From NCBI GenBank assembly GCA_002633005.1, contig NMRA01000231.1:86351-150350 (forward strand): DNA of 64,000 nucleotides, given 5' to 3'. The stretch is from Phoronis australis (lineage: Eukaryota > Phoronida > Phoronidae). Position numbers and translations under genes: made by a program. Below are positions 35,602 to 51,200 of the stretch, piece after piece; within the stretch, counting starts at the first letter, position 1; each line of letters begins with the position of its first letter. A model generated the notes under the pieces. The model saw only the letters and a program-made list of their open reading frames with translations. It made no database searches and was not told the origin of the DNA.

Positions 35602-38600
35602 CGTTTGAAGAACCAACCCCAATTAGTCAAAATGAGAAGAAAACAAAAAGTTCCAACGATGTTCGCCTACTCGGGCTGAATCGATCTGAACCCTTCGAGA
35701 AAGTGATGTCCTGACTGAAGAAGACAAGGGGGCGTAGAAGACAAGATAGTCTTGTTATCTGCTGCACTTTGGAACTCAACGATGGGCGAATATGCGCTTA
35801 GTACTATTTGGGCTGTCATCGTGTTGTGTACATAAGAGACAAACTTTATCATAATTAATAATAGCGTTTTCAAAATTATGATAGTAAGCTCAACGTAATA
35901 TTGTGTTTTTCAATGAATTATGCTTGTATTTTCACGTATTTGGCGTAACGGCATTTGTCATTACGTATTTATCCTGGACTTGAACACCAAATGACTTCAT
36001 GAACGCTGACGTCTGAAGGCGGGTGGATTGCTTTTAGTAGACGCAAGTCATTTGTTAGTAAGGCTAGTCACTGCTTCACTGCATGGCAATTACTTCTACC
36101 AAATGATTGGAAGCCAACGTTGGTGATTTCTAACAAAATCGTGAAACGACTGATTTTGGTATTTCATAGCTCTGATCTTGAAGAAATCTGTCGTATGCGA
36201 CTGTGTCCCTTTAAACCCTGTTCACTTACCTGGCTTAGTCGTATGCAACCTATGGTATACAACTAAGCGGAGAGTTCAGATAAAAGGCACGGCTTATTTT
36301 TCTACACAAACATCTTGTCGATTGTAACAGAGTACCTGAAGTTCGCTTTTGATTTTTGATTGACTAAGGAGAAGTCGCATATGACTTTTGGAGCACCGTC
36401 TACACTCTCCGATTGTCCTCAGTGATCGAATTGGACTTTTTACGTCGAAATGCCATGTCGAAACAACTGTATACGACAGTAGTCTTCGAAATCGTAGTTT
36501 ACGGACAGAGCTTAAATTAAATGCACATAGTCTGTTTTAAGGCAAAAGATGCATTTTGAGGTTATTGTTGGATGACCAGAGCTACAAAATAACGAAATCA
36601 ATTTTGTATTGTTTTTATTAAAAATTGCCAATTCTCGCCGGTGTTCGCCACCTATTCGCTGAAATCAACTAATTCAGACCGTTGACTTAGCTTGTTGAGT
36701 AGGCTTCAAATACTCTACGATTCATCGAGTTGGATTTAATTTCGTCAGCAAAACGTTGGGTTGCCACAGGAGCTAGATTCCTCGTTAGAACTCGTCTTAG
36801 ACAACCACAACGAAGTTTTGTAATGTATGGAAAAACAGTCAGCTGATCTGCACTTACACGCGCATGTACTTTGCAAATAGTGAAGTATATATCGTGATAA
36901 AGTAAACAAAGAATATTGTTGGAACAAAGAACCCTGGAATGAAAATGGACGAATTTGTTTTGAGCTTAAATGGGTAACTGGGGAGAAAATGTATATTACG
37001 AAACAATGTCGATGTATTGATTACATTTTCCAAAACAAAGAGCCAATGTAGATGAATCAATGATAAACAGCCCCATACTGTCAAGTCCTGTCCCCACACA
37101 GCCTACCATAGAACAGCTTACGCTAGTGTCACGTACCCCACATTTAAATGGAGCGTTCACACACACACACGTCTGGTAACTAGGGTAAGGCGGAAGTTGT
37201 CACTTAGTGCGTGGGTATGAACGCCTAACGCGAGCACGGCGTGCAAAAGAAAACCTGTCTGTATGCAACTGCACTCCACTTTTGGGGGCCACACAGCGAT
37301 TACAAATGGCGCAAGTCACCCTAGAACAAGTTACCCCACCTCGATAAGATGGAGTAAGTTGTCACTAAGTGGGGTAAGTTCAGGCGCTAGTTTGAATAGC
37401 TTCCAGAGAGCAGTCAAACCTAGCGACAACTCGCTCTAGGGGTAACTTTTTCTAGGTTAAGTCTATGCCTGTGTGGACGGCACTTAAGAGATGGAGACAT
37501 CACTCAAACAGAACAGGTTTACAACAAACTGTAACAGTCCCGTCGTCAGACTGGTACAAGTTTGATAACACTGAGTTCATCTTGGAATTTAATCAATGAC
37601 TCTACAGTACACGAAGTGATAAGATAACCATGGGTGAAAGGTGAGCAAAGGTGTAAATCATTTACCTAACTGAGAGGTGAATCCAAGTCTTGGCAGGTAT
37701 TTCAATATCCTGTGAATAAGGTGGCAAATTGAAAATACAATTTCGGAAGCAATTATGAAGTTGGTGTTTTAAGTTTTTAAAGCCGATATTGCGTTTAAGA
37801 CTACAAAGATACAGTACGCAACTTCTTTTTAGTGTACGTGGGTATATTAAACGGGCGAAGGTACAGTGCCCACCATCCGATAGGCGGCGTAGAGAAACGG
37901 AGGGGGGTGTGGCTTGTCAATTTCACCGAGACTTGTGTCAGCGGCTTAGTATCAAACTAAATAACCTGAATTTTAATTATCAAAACCATTACTAAAAAGT
38001 GATTAAAAATATGACGGAGATTGAATGATTGACTTTCGTGGTGCCCTGTGTACAGGGTGAGTGAACTCGATAATCAACCGTGAAGTATTGCTGACGTCTC
38101 GAGTCTAGAGACAATTTTACCGGTGGTGACATGAAGTGACGCAGAGGTCGATATCAGAGTCAATTGGAGACGTAACCAAATGGTAAAGATGGAACCGGCT
38201 TAATAGCTTTTGTGAGCCATTGTTGAATCCCTTCATTAAAAATTGGCGCCTGATGAGTTGGCTGGGCAGTAAAGTGCCCAGACAACTTAAAAGTTTTGCC
38301 GTTTGGATGGATCCTTAATATACAATTATAGATACATACATACAACTGTCAGATATACAGTGAATTATATAACGATACATAAGACCAACAGGAATACATA
38401 ATAACTTTTACAACAGAGTAACGATGGAATTGTACACCAACGCAGTTTGTTACGACTGGTTAAATACGGACAACAGGGACGGATCCAGAAGCTAGATCAA
38501 TTGGAAGAGATCTTTGCTCGTATTACTCCAGAGAATGAATACAGTTTCCTCCAAAGAGAGTTTAGTGTGACCTTCACTGGATACTCCTTGGTGACAGTTA

Positions 38601-39284
38601 TGCCTATGTATTGTTTGGTCACAAAGGAAAGGAGATGACTTAAATTTTAACATACAACTGTAGACCTAGATCCACTTCAAGTAAAACCAGGGGCTTTTGC
38701 TTTTTATTGGTTTCGGCAAATCTTATTTAGCACGTTCCCTGATCCCTGGCAATTGTACGGTCACGTGGAATACATTATTCAGTTGCCTGTATGCAAATAG
38801 CTTTATCACATAACACCGTAACAAATCAAGCAAAAAGCAAACTAATTGGTAAGCGCGTATGTACATGTGCACATGAAGTGATTTGGCTCTACTTTCTGCG
38901 TTCGCATTAAAGCTGTTATAAAGACTCGTTTTGATTTAGACCAGTTATGATATCGGCAACTTGTTTCTGCGTCAAATTAGATTTTATATCTATATTGGGA
39001 AGAAGTTATACAGTCCAACCTTAACATGTCAGGCCAGGATAAAGGTCATACTACATGCATGCACCGAGCTCGGTCTGAACCTGCATGGCTGCCTATTAGT
39101 TCTTTCCAAGTGCAGCCGAGAATCGAGAAACAAGTTCCGATCAGTTGGCATAACAGGTTTAAATCAAAAGTTGTTTTCTTTCACCGTTTTAACGGCTTCA
39201 TGGGTTGAAATGTGGAATACACATTACTACAATATTAATAAATGACTGGCAAACCAAAGTTATTGATATAACGTGTCATTTCAT
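35602..39284. other. spacer between M13-B and M13-A
   Basis: About 3.7 kb separates the two minus-strand genes. It should contain the M13-A promoter and the M13-B 3' untranslated region. TTTATT at 38703 (AATAAA on the minus strand) is a plausible polyadenylation signal for B. I see no further gene. Confidence 0.45.
37155..37490. mobile_element. possible MITE with GCGTTCACACA-like ends
   Basis: GGAGCGTTCACACACACACA on the left is roughly inverted by TGCCTGTGTGGACGGCACTT on the right, about ten of twelve core positions. The interior has repeated GTAAGTTGTCAC and GTTACCCC blocks. The match is weak. Confidence 0.3.
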
Positions 39285-42200
39285 TCAAAACATGTTGCAC
39301 TTCTTCTTGGCGTTCAACTTTGCATTTGCGGGACAGTTGAAGGCCTTTTGAAATTCGTCCAACTGGCTAACGGCCCCGTTCATTCTGAAACGTAAAAGTA
39401 TACTAAATGACCACGTGACGTGCGACATGCGCACTAGCTTGAAAGAGACTAGAGCTGTCGGAAGACAGAGGGATAGTTTCTGATGATCACAGTGCCAACT
39501 GAACGATTTTCTATGTATATTCATTCTTAATGCAGATGTGCTGTTGGACACGTGTTTCAAAGAGCTTGATAAGACATTCGTTGTTAATGTATATTAATAG
39601 GCTGGGTTTGCTACTTTTCTAAGACTGGTAAGCCATAGTCTTTTCTGCTGACTTTCAAGCATTCTTTACTAGGACACTCCACAAAAAGACTAACACGAAC
39701 GAGCCTTTTGATTTTTGAAATGCTCAAAAGGTCTGTAGTCGCTCGATTTTGAAACTCTATGCTCATCGCGCGAGTCTTTTCGCTGATTTACTCATTTCCG
39801 CACTATTTCATTGTGGACACTGTTAATAATTTTTGTGCTCATGCGACATCTTTTTAAAGTTTGTTTCAGGAAAAATACACACAAAGGCTCAAATAAGCGG
39901 GTCTTTTGTAATTGAAATATCCTGAAAATCTATAGTCGCTTGCCATGCTTTATTTGAGGTTTTCTTGGTATTAATTTTCATAAAAAGCAATAAACGTAGA
40001 ATGCCAATGCGAAACGTAGGAAAAATTTGACGTCATGGCAATGCCACGCCATAAGCCATTATTAATTACCGACAAAATTTATGAAACCAGATTGGAATGA
40101 AAAACTTGATGACAGATCAGCACCATCCACTATTAGATTGCCCACGACGTTTCAGTCGGCGACTCCAACCATCCTGAGGTGAGCGACAAAGACTGTTTCA
40201 ACAGTGACACCATACTCACTACACTCATGGTCCTTATTGTTCACAGTTAGTGTGATCATTTTCCCCGAAACCAAGACGTAGAGGAAAATCTAAGAAACCG
40301 GTAACGCAGCAGCACCAAGACCAAACAGGGAACACACGGGTTCTCCACCACTATGTGACTAATGGGAAAGAGTTATCCATACATGTATGGTTCTTAAAGG
40401 GAGCCGTATGCTCTATTGAATTTTGAGAATGTTCGTAATTTTTAAATAAGAAAATGAGTAATGTCCAAAAGCGTACAGTAGTTTTGATCGCTCTATAAGC
40501 CGCTCGTCTATTAGTGGAGATGAAAAATCTATACTTATTACAACTTACGCAATATTTTCTGGAACTCTATTTCGCATGACAAGCTGATATGAGTACGCGT
40601 CGTTCCGATTGAAGCAGTAAGTCTGTCCAAACGATACGAAGAAGGCCTGTTCGTTAGTAAGGTTTAGACCGGGTGCAACGGGTTCCACGTTGTTGTCCTT
40701 AACCCACCTCTGGTAGGCAAGGTAAGCCTGCTTTAAACCGTAAGTCTCTGCAATAGCTTCCATGGCGTAGCTGCGAGCATTTATTTTAACCTGAAATATA
40801 AACTAAGGATTATCCATTGCGCGAGGTCCGCGGTGATGAAAGTCCCGATGACAGGCAAATCCGCTAATATAGATGCATGTACATCGTTTTATCTATCTGG
40901 TTTAATAATTTTGTAAACCTCTTTTTGGAACTGATATTCATGAATGGATAATAGGGCCCTCTTCCAACAGACATACATGTACATGTATTACAGAATGAAT
41001 ATACAATGTGTTTCTAAGATTTAGATATTTTTGTAGGTCTGCATTGAAGGAATATACTATAACATTGAAAACGGCTTGAAGTTATTTGACGCAACAAATT
41101 GCAACAGAAAACACCAACTCGGCTTCATAGATTGTAGGCATCCTGCAAATACACGACAGCGCAGTTGCACGCAACACTAAGATAAAAACCGTACCAGCGC
41201 ATCTAGTCGGTTAATTTCAATTACGAAAAAAATGTACACTTTGGGTGATCCAAGCTAAACTAAACTTTTATCCTCCACCATTTCATGTATATTATATTTT
41301 TGGTACAAAATATGCCAAGTAATAAATTCGTGCATGGGTGAACGGAAGCCGTTGATGATTTCATCCAGCTCATTGTAAACATTAACAGTCTCTTCTGAAG
41401 GTTAGAGCACAAATATCACGTACCTTATGCACTTTGTTATCAACCCGGTAAGGGCCAGCCGTTTTGTTTGTGTAAAAGTCGATAATACACTGCCGGGCTT
41501 TTCGGTAATTTTGAGTTGTTGCATTCGACCACCAGTCGAAGAATTTCCCTTGTTGCGTGTAGTAGCCACCTGAAATAAGTTGCCTTTAGTGTCTAAGAGT
41601 TCTCATCGTCTCCTCAAGATGCGTGACAATTTCAGAGGATAGGTGCATTTTAAGGACAAATGGCTTCCTGATAGAATCCAGATTCCCCTACCAGAAAACA
41701 TTTTAATAATTAAACAATTAAAATCACCAAATCATATTTTCACGCACTTCATGACATGGGACATCTTGAAATAAAATGCCACTGAATGAACCAGCTCATT
41801 CAATCATGAAACAGCATAAGTGTAAAACTGAAAATTTACACTTTGTACTTAAATGATACAAGAGCCCGAAATGATTTAGTAAACGTACAGTAACTTTCAG
41901 CTAGGAAAGCGTTCGAATGTATCCACGCTGCGAGACTGTAAAATGTTTCCTGTGATAATCTGATGGTGTTTATTACGGAGACTGGGCTGGACTCACTGAC
42001 TTGACCCTAGCATGGCACGAGCGTTACCGAGCTGTCAGTTCCTTCAAATCCCAAAAATCAACCCGGATTTGAGTACGGAACAAGCGAAGGTTAGACTCAG
42101 AATAGAAAGCTATATTTCGGCAAAATAAAATGCGATTTCAGAAGAGCATGCGGAGTTTTAGTATCTTTTAGCGTGCGGCCAACAGAGATGAGATTTCGCC

Positions 42201-45200
42201 TTTCTCCAATTCATCTTCAGAAACTAACACAACTTACCAAGTTCATCTATGGAATGCACCAACTCGTGAGACATTACAACGCCCATAGATCCAAAGTTCA
42301 TATACATGGGAAGGCGTTTGTCATATAGCGGGAACTGTAGCATACCGGCTGGAACCAGGAGCTCGTTCCACGGGTTGTAATAGTACATTGCGGTGTCGTA
42401 AACGGCATAAGCCCAGGCATCGTCGTCTTTGCCTTGTTTTAAGCGCCTGTTCCAATCTTTTACTTCCCACAGGTTCATACTGAGGACGTTTTGGAAGAAA
42501 TCACTTTTGTTGACTTTGAACTGAAAGTTGTTGCAGTTGGGTTATATTTAGGTTTGAATTACACGTTCACAATCGAAGTGGATACTCGAACGATTGTCTT
42601 GCTTCAGTTTGATCGTGAGCTGCTAAAACGTTATGTCAATAATCTTTTAAAGTTCAAGAAGAAATCCACGTGATGGCCTAGCGTCCTCAGCATCTTGATA
42701 TCGTTGACTATGCTTTAAAAGTAACTTGTCAGTCCGAAGAAGATTCGTGCAGAAATATAATCACCCGGGCCAGTAATATGTTTGGTGGAATCGAGCTGTT
42801 GAACGAATATTTTTTCTAGGATTCAAATTAAAACCGAAATTTTTTATTGTATTCATCAAATGAATCAAGCCACTTGGTCCTCATCCAAAAAATCCCAAAG
42901 CCGTGTGTACTCTCGAACAATAATCGCACAAAATTCGTCGGGGTCTACGAAAAAAATGAAACAACTGTCCATTGACCTCAGCTTGAACTGAGCTAGTTCA
43001 TTTACTCGTCATCTAAGTGTACACGAGCTAGATGCAGAACTCGACTACTACCTTTGTTTACGTTCGTGGCATTCTGAGAAATATGTAAATGTAGGTCTTG
43101 AAACTAGCATTCTTCCACATGAATATCTATAAGCCGTGATCGTGAGACCGCCTGCCCTACTTTTGTCAAGGTTAATATTGTCGATTAAAAAACTCGTTAT
43201 TTGATAAAATGAAACATTGTGAAAACTCATTCATTCTACTCCAAGCAATTCAAAATCAAAAAGGATTCCAGAAACGTTATGCTGCGTTTCTTTGCCGCCT
43301 ACGCGCTCGTCTGTGGGTCCAACTTTGTGCTGACGAAGCAACGAGGAAATTTGAAAATTTCATAGAGAGTATCTGGTCACAAAACACAGCAGCAATGTGT
43401 ACAACCGTTGTTAGGTAACTTACGTCAGCGTACAGGTCGTCCAGGGAAGTTGAAAAGTCTGGAGCACCTATCTTGTCAGTAATGGCTTCGATCTGGAATA
43501 AATTATTGTGGCGGTTTTCATTCGTCATGGTGCGCGGTCCTTGTACATGTACATCTAAGTCACACCGGCAATTTTTTGCGACTTTCAATTCATATAATGA
43601 ACATTATCAAAGTATTTAAGCTTTGAAAGGGCCACATAAGCCCACCGTATACCATAAATCTTATCTTTTCTTAGCCCATTTGCCGGTATAAATTTGATCG
43701 CAACTTACTCCTTACCAAAATTAGAAGTCAGTTCCAGATGTGCTTCGGAGCCGCCACTAACAATTCTTTGTTGTTAGAGACCATGTTCAACTCAAAAATG
43801 ACTCAGCCAGGTAAAGACAACTCGTAGACCTAGGTCTCCAGGACCTAATTCTAATCTCAGAAGGAACAATTGAAGTTATTGAAAGTTTTGAAACGATTAG
43901 TGGTTTAACTTTTTACACATAACAAGTTTACAGGATCTTCAAAACAGGAAACAGTCATGTTCGATAAACACAACGTCAACATCACCACGACGCAAATGGT
44001 CGCAACTTTGCATGAGTTAAAAGCTTGCTTAAGAAGAACTGATAGCAAATTATTCCTTTTTTACTCTATAGCTGGTCTGCACTCGAGTCACCACAGTTAA
44101 TTGATGTTTTAAGTTACGGACTGACTGCTTCTCTGTCCCAACATTTTGCTCCTCCAGTCATGATTGTATAACGTCATATCTCAAATTCGTGCACGCACCT
44201 TTTTGGCTGCAGTTGTTTTTGTAGCGTTATCCATCCAGTAAGCGTTCTTCAGCATGTCCTTAAGCGCCATCTTCAGGTATTTCACCAGTGTTTCGGCGCT
44301 CTCTTTGTCCTTCCGGTCGAAGTGATTATCTACGAACAGTTTACCGAGACCTGTGCCCATTTTTCTCCCAACGTAGTTGAAGCAATACATATAAGAACCA
44401 AGAAATGCTTGGCGGCCAGTTCTGGCCACGTAGAACTCGCGGTTGGCGTGAACAAACTCCCAGGACAGGTCTTGCGCGTAGGACTGCGCCATCCGCCACA
44501 TCAAGTAGTTGTTCATTATTCTAAAGAGAAAAATCTCCATTCGTCAACAAAACAAAAGATGACTGTCGCAACAGCATCTATTGGTCATAGCCATGGGATT
44601 TGTTTGGTGAAACAAAAAAGCTAATATGTGTCATTTTATTGACAAAAATTCCAGACCGTTAAGACGAAACAGTAGACCCGTGAAGGTGGTGCAAATTAAG
44701 GAGGAAAGCCAATGGTGGTGAAGTGATTCGGACTACTGGGACATGTGGTGCTGATTTAGCTTTACCAGAAACTGCAGGGAAGTTAACCCTCCGTTATACT
44801 ACAGAGTTTGGAGTGAATCCGGAATGACAAAAAGAAGAAAATTTTCCAGGGGATGTATCGTTCCACAAATAAATAGGCTTGTGTGATAGATAAAAAAATT
44901 AATGTTGCAAAATTTAACAGCAAGAAACGTTTTTGCATCAATAAAGTCATAATAATGATAAAAAGAGACTAAAAAAGGAAACGGGAAATTAAATAAGAGG
45001 AAATTGAAACCAAAAAAGAGGTAATTCTCTTGAAGTAGAAAAATTCCAACCCTTCATTTTCTTTAAAAATACCGTTACGGGAAAAGCTATATGGCAATCT
45101 TACATTGCTGTGACCGGCGGCATTAGGATCAGTACACAAAAGGTCTCAAAACACTAATTCTGTGCGATTTTAGGAACTACGCCTGTTTTTTGTAGCTTGA

Positions 45201-48200
45201 TACCATAGTTCTAGTGCTCTGCTGCTTGTACACGTAACTGCCATCTACATGTATTCGTGCTTATCACTAGCAAGATCCGCACATTTTACAAGTAGCCTAA
45301 ACTGCTAGTACTGAGCTTCAGAAAACTGTGCGATTTTCCTCACCTTGTCTTATTTACTCCGAGACTACCCACCAGGTCGGATACTTTAGAGAGGTAGTCA
45401 TGCTCCAGCAATACTAGCTTTGTAGAATCTGTCATGCCGCCATCTTTGAACATGTATTTAAAGAATTTGTCCCACTGAATCTGAAGAAAGGATTATAAAA
45501 CACGTCATCTTCACTACGAATAAAAAAGCATTGTCTATGCTTCCTTACGTTGAGTCAACTGATTTGAAATTCGTGTCGTTTTGGTCTAGATAAAATTCAT
45601 CACTTCTAGCAGTGTGTAGTCCTACATGTAAGTGGTGATAAATTAAGGTGTATTGAAATGCCAGAAAAAAATGTAAAACTGATCCCATGTACGATTTGTT
45701 AGACCCTAATAAAATGTGTTCGAAGAAATTTGAATTTTTTGCATTATGCAACATTACATCGCCTTGACGAGCACTAACCATTCCCGCCATTTGGTTCAAT
45801 TCCTGAAGAGTTTTCCTCATGTCCGGAAGGTGTGGACTGTCTGTAGGGACAGTATAGTGCGTCACCTGCCAATAGAATGTAAGCAGATTATAGTTTGCAC
45901 CGTCGTTTCCGAACCTGGGTTCACCATGACAACACGAAACTCACTACAAAGATTATTTCAATGATCAAAAAGGTGTAGAGGTCGGCCTTAACTCACATTT
46001 CTTTTGACGACTTCGGGTGTCTGGTCCAACTGACAAAAATTAACACCTAATGACTAAATTTTCCTGTCATTACTCTTTAGAAAGGCTACATGTATTTTCT
46101 AAGAAGACAATGGAATATACAATTATACACGAAAAATCATCAGTAAACAACAACGTCAGTTTTCCTGTCTTTTATTTCTCTGTCAATATGTCTAGTACTA
46201 GTTTGCCAATTGAAATTGGTGACCATGCCGAAATACAATTCTACAGTACAAGTAGGTTTCATCTTTGACATGCATTTCCTAGCATCGTCTTTCAATTTAT
46301 GTATCAGTTTCTTATGGATAATTCAAAGCACACCGCGAAACATCAACACGGTGAGACTGAAAGAGGCAAGCGACGTTTGACAAACATATCTTGCACACGT
46401 CGAGTCAACCGAGGATAATCTTCCATTTGGCCCCTCCCTCGTCAATAACCTCCCTCCACCCATAACTTTCTTTCACCCAAGAAAACACACACCCCTGCAC
46501 CGGTCGCCCCTTTGGTCGTGATCGCCAAAAATCCCTCCCCATCACAACAATCAATCTAATTTCATCAAATCCGACGTAATTACTCTTTTCTCTGTTCTTC
46601 CCTTGTCCTGCAAATTATTCATTTGTTCTGCAAATCAGCAATAACTAGATTGTGACGTTAAGCGTCACGCTGGTTATACTTGATAGCTATATATCCAATA
46701 TACTTATGCAATAGCCTACATTTGCCAGTTTGATTTCAAAATCCATGACATCTGCGACAAATGTGTTAATGCGCATGTCTTTGTCTTGGAGATTACTCAG
46801 CGATGGATCTTTCATATACAGTTGCGCAATGGTCCGTATGAATTTCCTGTAAGCTGTCCTTATCTAAAATTGAAAAGTTGCAAAAACAGAGCTTATGCAT
46901 AAAATTAAAGCTGTAGTTGTTCACGAAGCATTTGAAGTGTTTTAAATTAAACACTTTTAATTACACTTATTGATATAAATTTTATCAAACACATAAAGCC
47001 CATACAGAGGGTGACTAAAAAGAGAAAGACACAATCCATGTGAAAATCTTGTTGACGCTTTACCACCACATGACTTGTAAACGAAATTAAATCTACGATT
47101 GTCGAGTTACTTCTCATCTGCTAGGGTTCCTGTTTCACATTGGAGACTGTCCTTGTCGCCACGATTGTGCGTAGGATAAGCGTAAGCCGAATGGGCGACA
47201 GAGATGCCAGAGCTGTTGCTCGGAAACAGCGCCCAGTTTTGGTGTAGCGTTAGTAACACCTGACTCAATTAAGTAGCACGCCATTGTATTACCTGCTCTG
47301 AATCCGAGTCGATGTAATATCGCCAGTACATTCCAAGTCCTGAAAAATCAATCTGCAACAACAACAAAACAAGAGTAAAAAACAACAACAAAAAGAATCA
47401 ACACAGCCAATCGACTGGCTATCAACCACATGTGTGCTACACAATTGACACACTGACACTGATAAAAAATGAGGAATTGAGACAATTAAGTTACCATGAG
47501 CATGAACAAAACAACTAAAAGCCTTATAATACAAAAGTCGTTGAGTCAAACTTTAATTCCTGTCAAATTGTGAACTCACTGTGTACATGTACGTGGAAGT
47601 TATGAAACGATGAACTGACGGATCTGGGATATTTCGAATATACCACCATAATTTCTCGAGGGCGCTTGCCCCCCACTCCCCAAATCAATCTATGTTGTGA
47701 CACACCAACCCATCTCAAAAAGAATCAGTTGCGCACGCAAGCATAGCAAAAAGTGTGGCGTTTGTGTCTGTTAGTAACCAAGGAAACCACTGAAAAGACG
47801 CCGAGTCTAGTACTTAGTTCAAGGTTGAGGTTGTAGTTTTACGGTAGCCCAGTCTTAATATTGGGTACTAACAAATCTTTTCAAGATTTTAAAAATTGCG
47901 AGTCTTCTAAATCACGTCTTTGGATATTATGAAAATGAAGCCCTCAATTTTAAAATACAAGAAGTTTATCAAAACCCCATTTGCTCTACTTCACTGTGAT
48001 TCCGGCACTCGTAATGGAAGACAAAAACCCACGATCTTTTCATCAAATTAAGAAAATTTATGGGTGCATAGGGTAGTGCAGAAGTGTACTTCGGGTAAAT
48101 TTAATTCCTACTAGACCTGTCAACTACTTTATTACGTCGCACTCCCACCGGGTTTTGATGTGGTCACTGCCTTTTGTTTTTCACATCCGTTGATGCTCTA

Positions 48201-51200
48201 CCAATTAGCGGACTTTGTAAGGAGTATTTAATTTTGTTCTAACTTTTAAGGTATGACGAGAAATACACGGAGCATTTTTTCTGTAAGGCTTAAAGGTAAA
48301 AGAGGTTTTTACCTTTTTAAATGCCAGGCGAATTATCTGGAGAGTTGTGTGTAGTCCTACTATACTGAAAATAACACACCTCAACAATGTTCTTTGAGTT
48401 GTCCATTGGGTCGGCAACTACGTAAAAGGTGAAGAGTGCATTGGTCCAGAAGTCCACGTGTACTTTCTGTATGGCAGTTGTTAAGTCCCAAGTAGTGGGG
48501 TTCCAGGAACTGTCCACCATCCACCATCCTCCAGCGTTAGGAACCAACTGAAATACAATACTGTCGTCGTGTACAATAAACGAAAGCATACTTAACAAGC
48601 TCTTTGACTGTTTTATTCGCGAAAGGTCTGTCTATATGGACTAGTGAGGGACAGAATTTGCAAAAGCGACGTATTGATTGATCTCTTCGGCATGGGTACC
48701 AAATGCGACGTGGTGAAATCAGGGACGTAGTGAGGGTACACGTGACGTGGTAGGTGGTAATACGCACGCGCATACATTTTCCGCACGTGCAACTCCCCGA
48801 CGTCAACTACAAATTATAAGTTGCATTTGAGTGACCAAAATGAGATACAGATTGACGTTAAACAAGCCGAGGAAAAATGTCCCATGTTAGTTTTTATGCG
48901 AATTACATACGCCATTGCAGGTTTTCGTAAAACTTTTTTTGTGAAACACCTTAGATCGTCATGATGCTCATTGACTATGATGTTTGTGAAGTGGCAAAGC
49001 AGTAGCATTTGACCAGTTGTCTGATGAAGATTTCAAGGAAAATGATGAATGTGACAAAGAATGAACGAGCATGTAACTGAGGACAATGTTGAACACCAAG
49101 TGGCTGGCCGTGTTTTGCCGTCAACTGTGGGTGGTTTCTCAGACGTTTGAGGTATGTGCTAGTTTTCTCATGTAATAGATGACCGAAATCTCAATCTTCT
49201 GCTTTTAATGCATTTAAGTGGCCCATGTTCATTTTAATTCAGTAGATAACTAATGACACGACAGTGGGCTACACGTGAGAAGTGGTCCTACGTCATTTTT
49301 ACCGAGACAAAAATGTAATGTTGTGTCGTCGCTGGCATAGAGCAAAAATACCCATTTTTCTGTAAGCCAAGAACAGCATGTGCCTCGAAGTGTTTGTTAC
49401 CTTATGGGAATTAAGTAGAAAATTACCGGGGCTTCTAGTTGCAAAGGCCATCATCTGACCAGCGTCAGAGTGTGAGGAAGAGTTTGTAATTGTAAAGTTA
49501 TGTTAACCAGGTCTTGGTGTCCATGATCTGTGAAACTATGGAGAGTTTTAGGGCTCGACCAATATTTTTATCTCAACTAAGTACCCAGGGCGTATTTTCG
49601 CAATTTCTCCTTCTGTACTTCCACTGGCCACCATTTGGCTTGGTTTGAAAACAGTGTTGAGGTTTCGCAGTCAGTTCCAAAGGTGCACAGTGCAGACCTC
49701 CGTCTGAGCTCTTCAACATCATCTACTCATCAACAACTGTCACCCATCCACCCCCGCCATTTCTTTGTGCTGTCAGTGTCTTCGGTGCGTAGTCAGCTGG
49801 ACATTGTAGCGTACGTAATACCTGGAGTGACTGGTTCTTAATAAGGACTAACCGATTCGTATCTTGAATCGGTCGTAAAAATGACGGAAAGGCAAGCCTC
49901 CATCAAGGGCACAGGGTGGGTTATCATTGCTGCCAGAACGAGGCTGAAATTTTGAGTTCGTTTCGCCAGACGTCACTTAGATGATCTTCATGTAGATATA
50001 GTCCCAATCGAGGTCTTTGGCATTGGGGCGCTCCAATCTTACACACCTGCCACAATTTAAATTTCCCATGACTTTTTGATAAAAGTGGAGTAAACAGATT
50101 CCCTCTACAAAATGGTGCCGGGAATCAATTTTCACGGAATAACGGACATTGCTGTTACTTGGTGAAAACTGGTTCCCGGCAGCCATTTTCACAAGAGGCA
50201 CCCATTCACTCCACTTCTACCGTTTGCCCACCATTTGTCCACGATCTGAGGACGATCGCCCTCAAGAACCCTATGTCTACACCACAGAGGAAATTGAGCA
50301 GCAGTTCTTCGCCCTGTTAATTTGGCTAAAAACAAAGAAATCTACTCAGGCTAATTATTCTCATAAAGTCTGTATCGTAACATTTCTTACCGCCGGCTGA
50401 ATCGGTAACCAAAAATGTCATCTGAACCATGAGTGAACGCTTCAGAGTTTATTGGGGTTGGCCAAATCTAAAATTGCGCGTTAGAAAATAATGCGGATGT
50501 TAACGGAAATGCTATCACGGTAAGGAATATTATAAAGCTTATTTTACGAAAGTAAAAGACCTAATTCGATTTTCTTTTGGAGCAAGTTAACCGAGCGAAA
50601 TGTAACTTTAAGACATTTAAATTCAGCATTTTCGGCAGTAACTTGCATCCAACGTTGCCTCGTTCATAACAGTTGTAAGAAATTCTCTATACTACATGGT
50701 TGGAATGTTAACTTTTGCGATAACATTTTGATTTCAAGTTAGATTTCAGAAAATTGTGGTGCATAACAACAAAGTGACAAGCAAATGGAGTTTTTAAGCA
50801 TGAAAACCGTATTCTAGTAACGCCACTTAAAGTCCAAGACGAAAATATAGCGACGACATATAAAACATGGCATATACATATGTCGCGGCAGCTACACTGT
50901 GTATCAGGTGGGCGTGTTCTGCCTCCCGTTCAGTAACGCTAGGACCTAGCAAGACTTTGCGAGATTACGCGAGATATTGCCGTGTATTTTAAATAAGAGC
51001 ACGTGACCTTGACTAGCTTTTGGCTAGGTTCTAGAGTAGGTCCTAGCGTCTACTGAACGCACGCCTGGTTTCACTCACTTGCTTTAGAAATGGATTAGCT
51101 CCGGCTATGTCTTTTCCGTACTGATCCGTACATGATTGGAACAGTTCCTTTATTTTCCTGTCCCACGCATGGTCAGTTAGTCTCGAGGGTGGCGTCGCGA

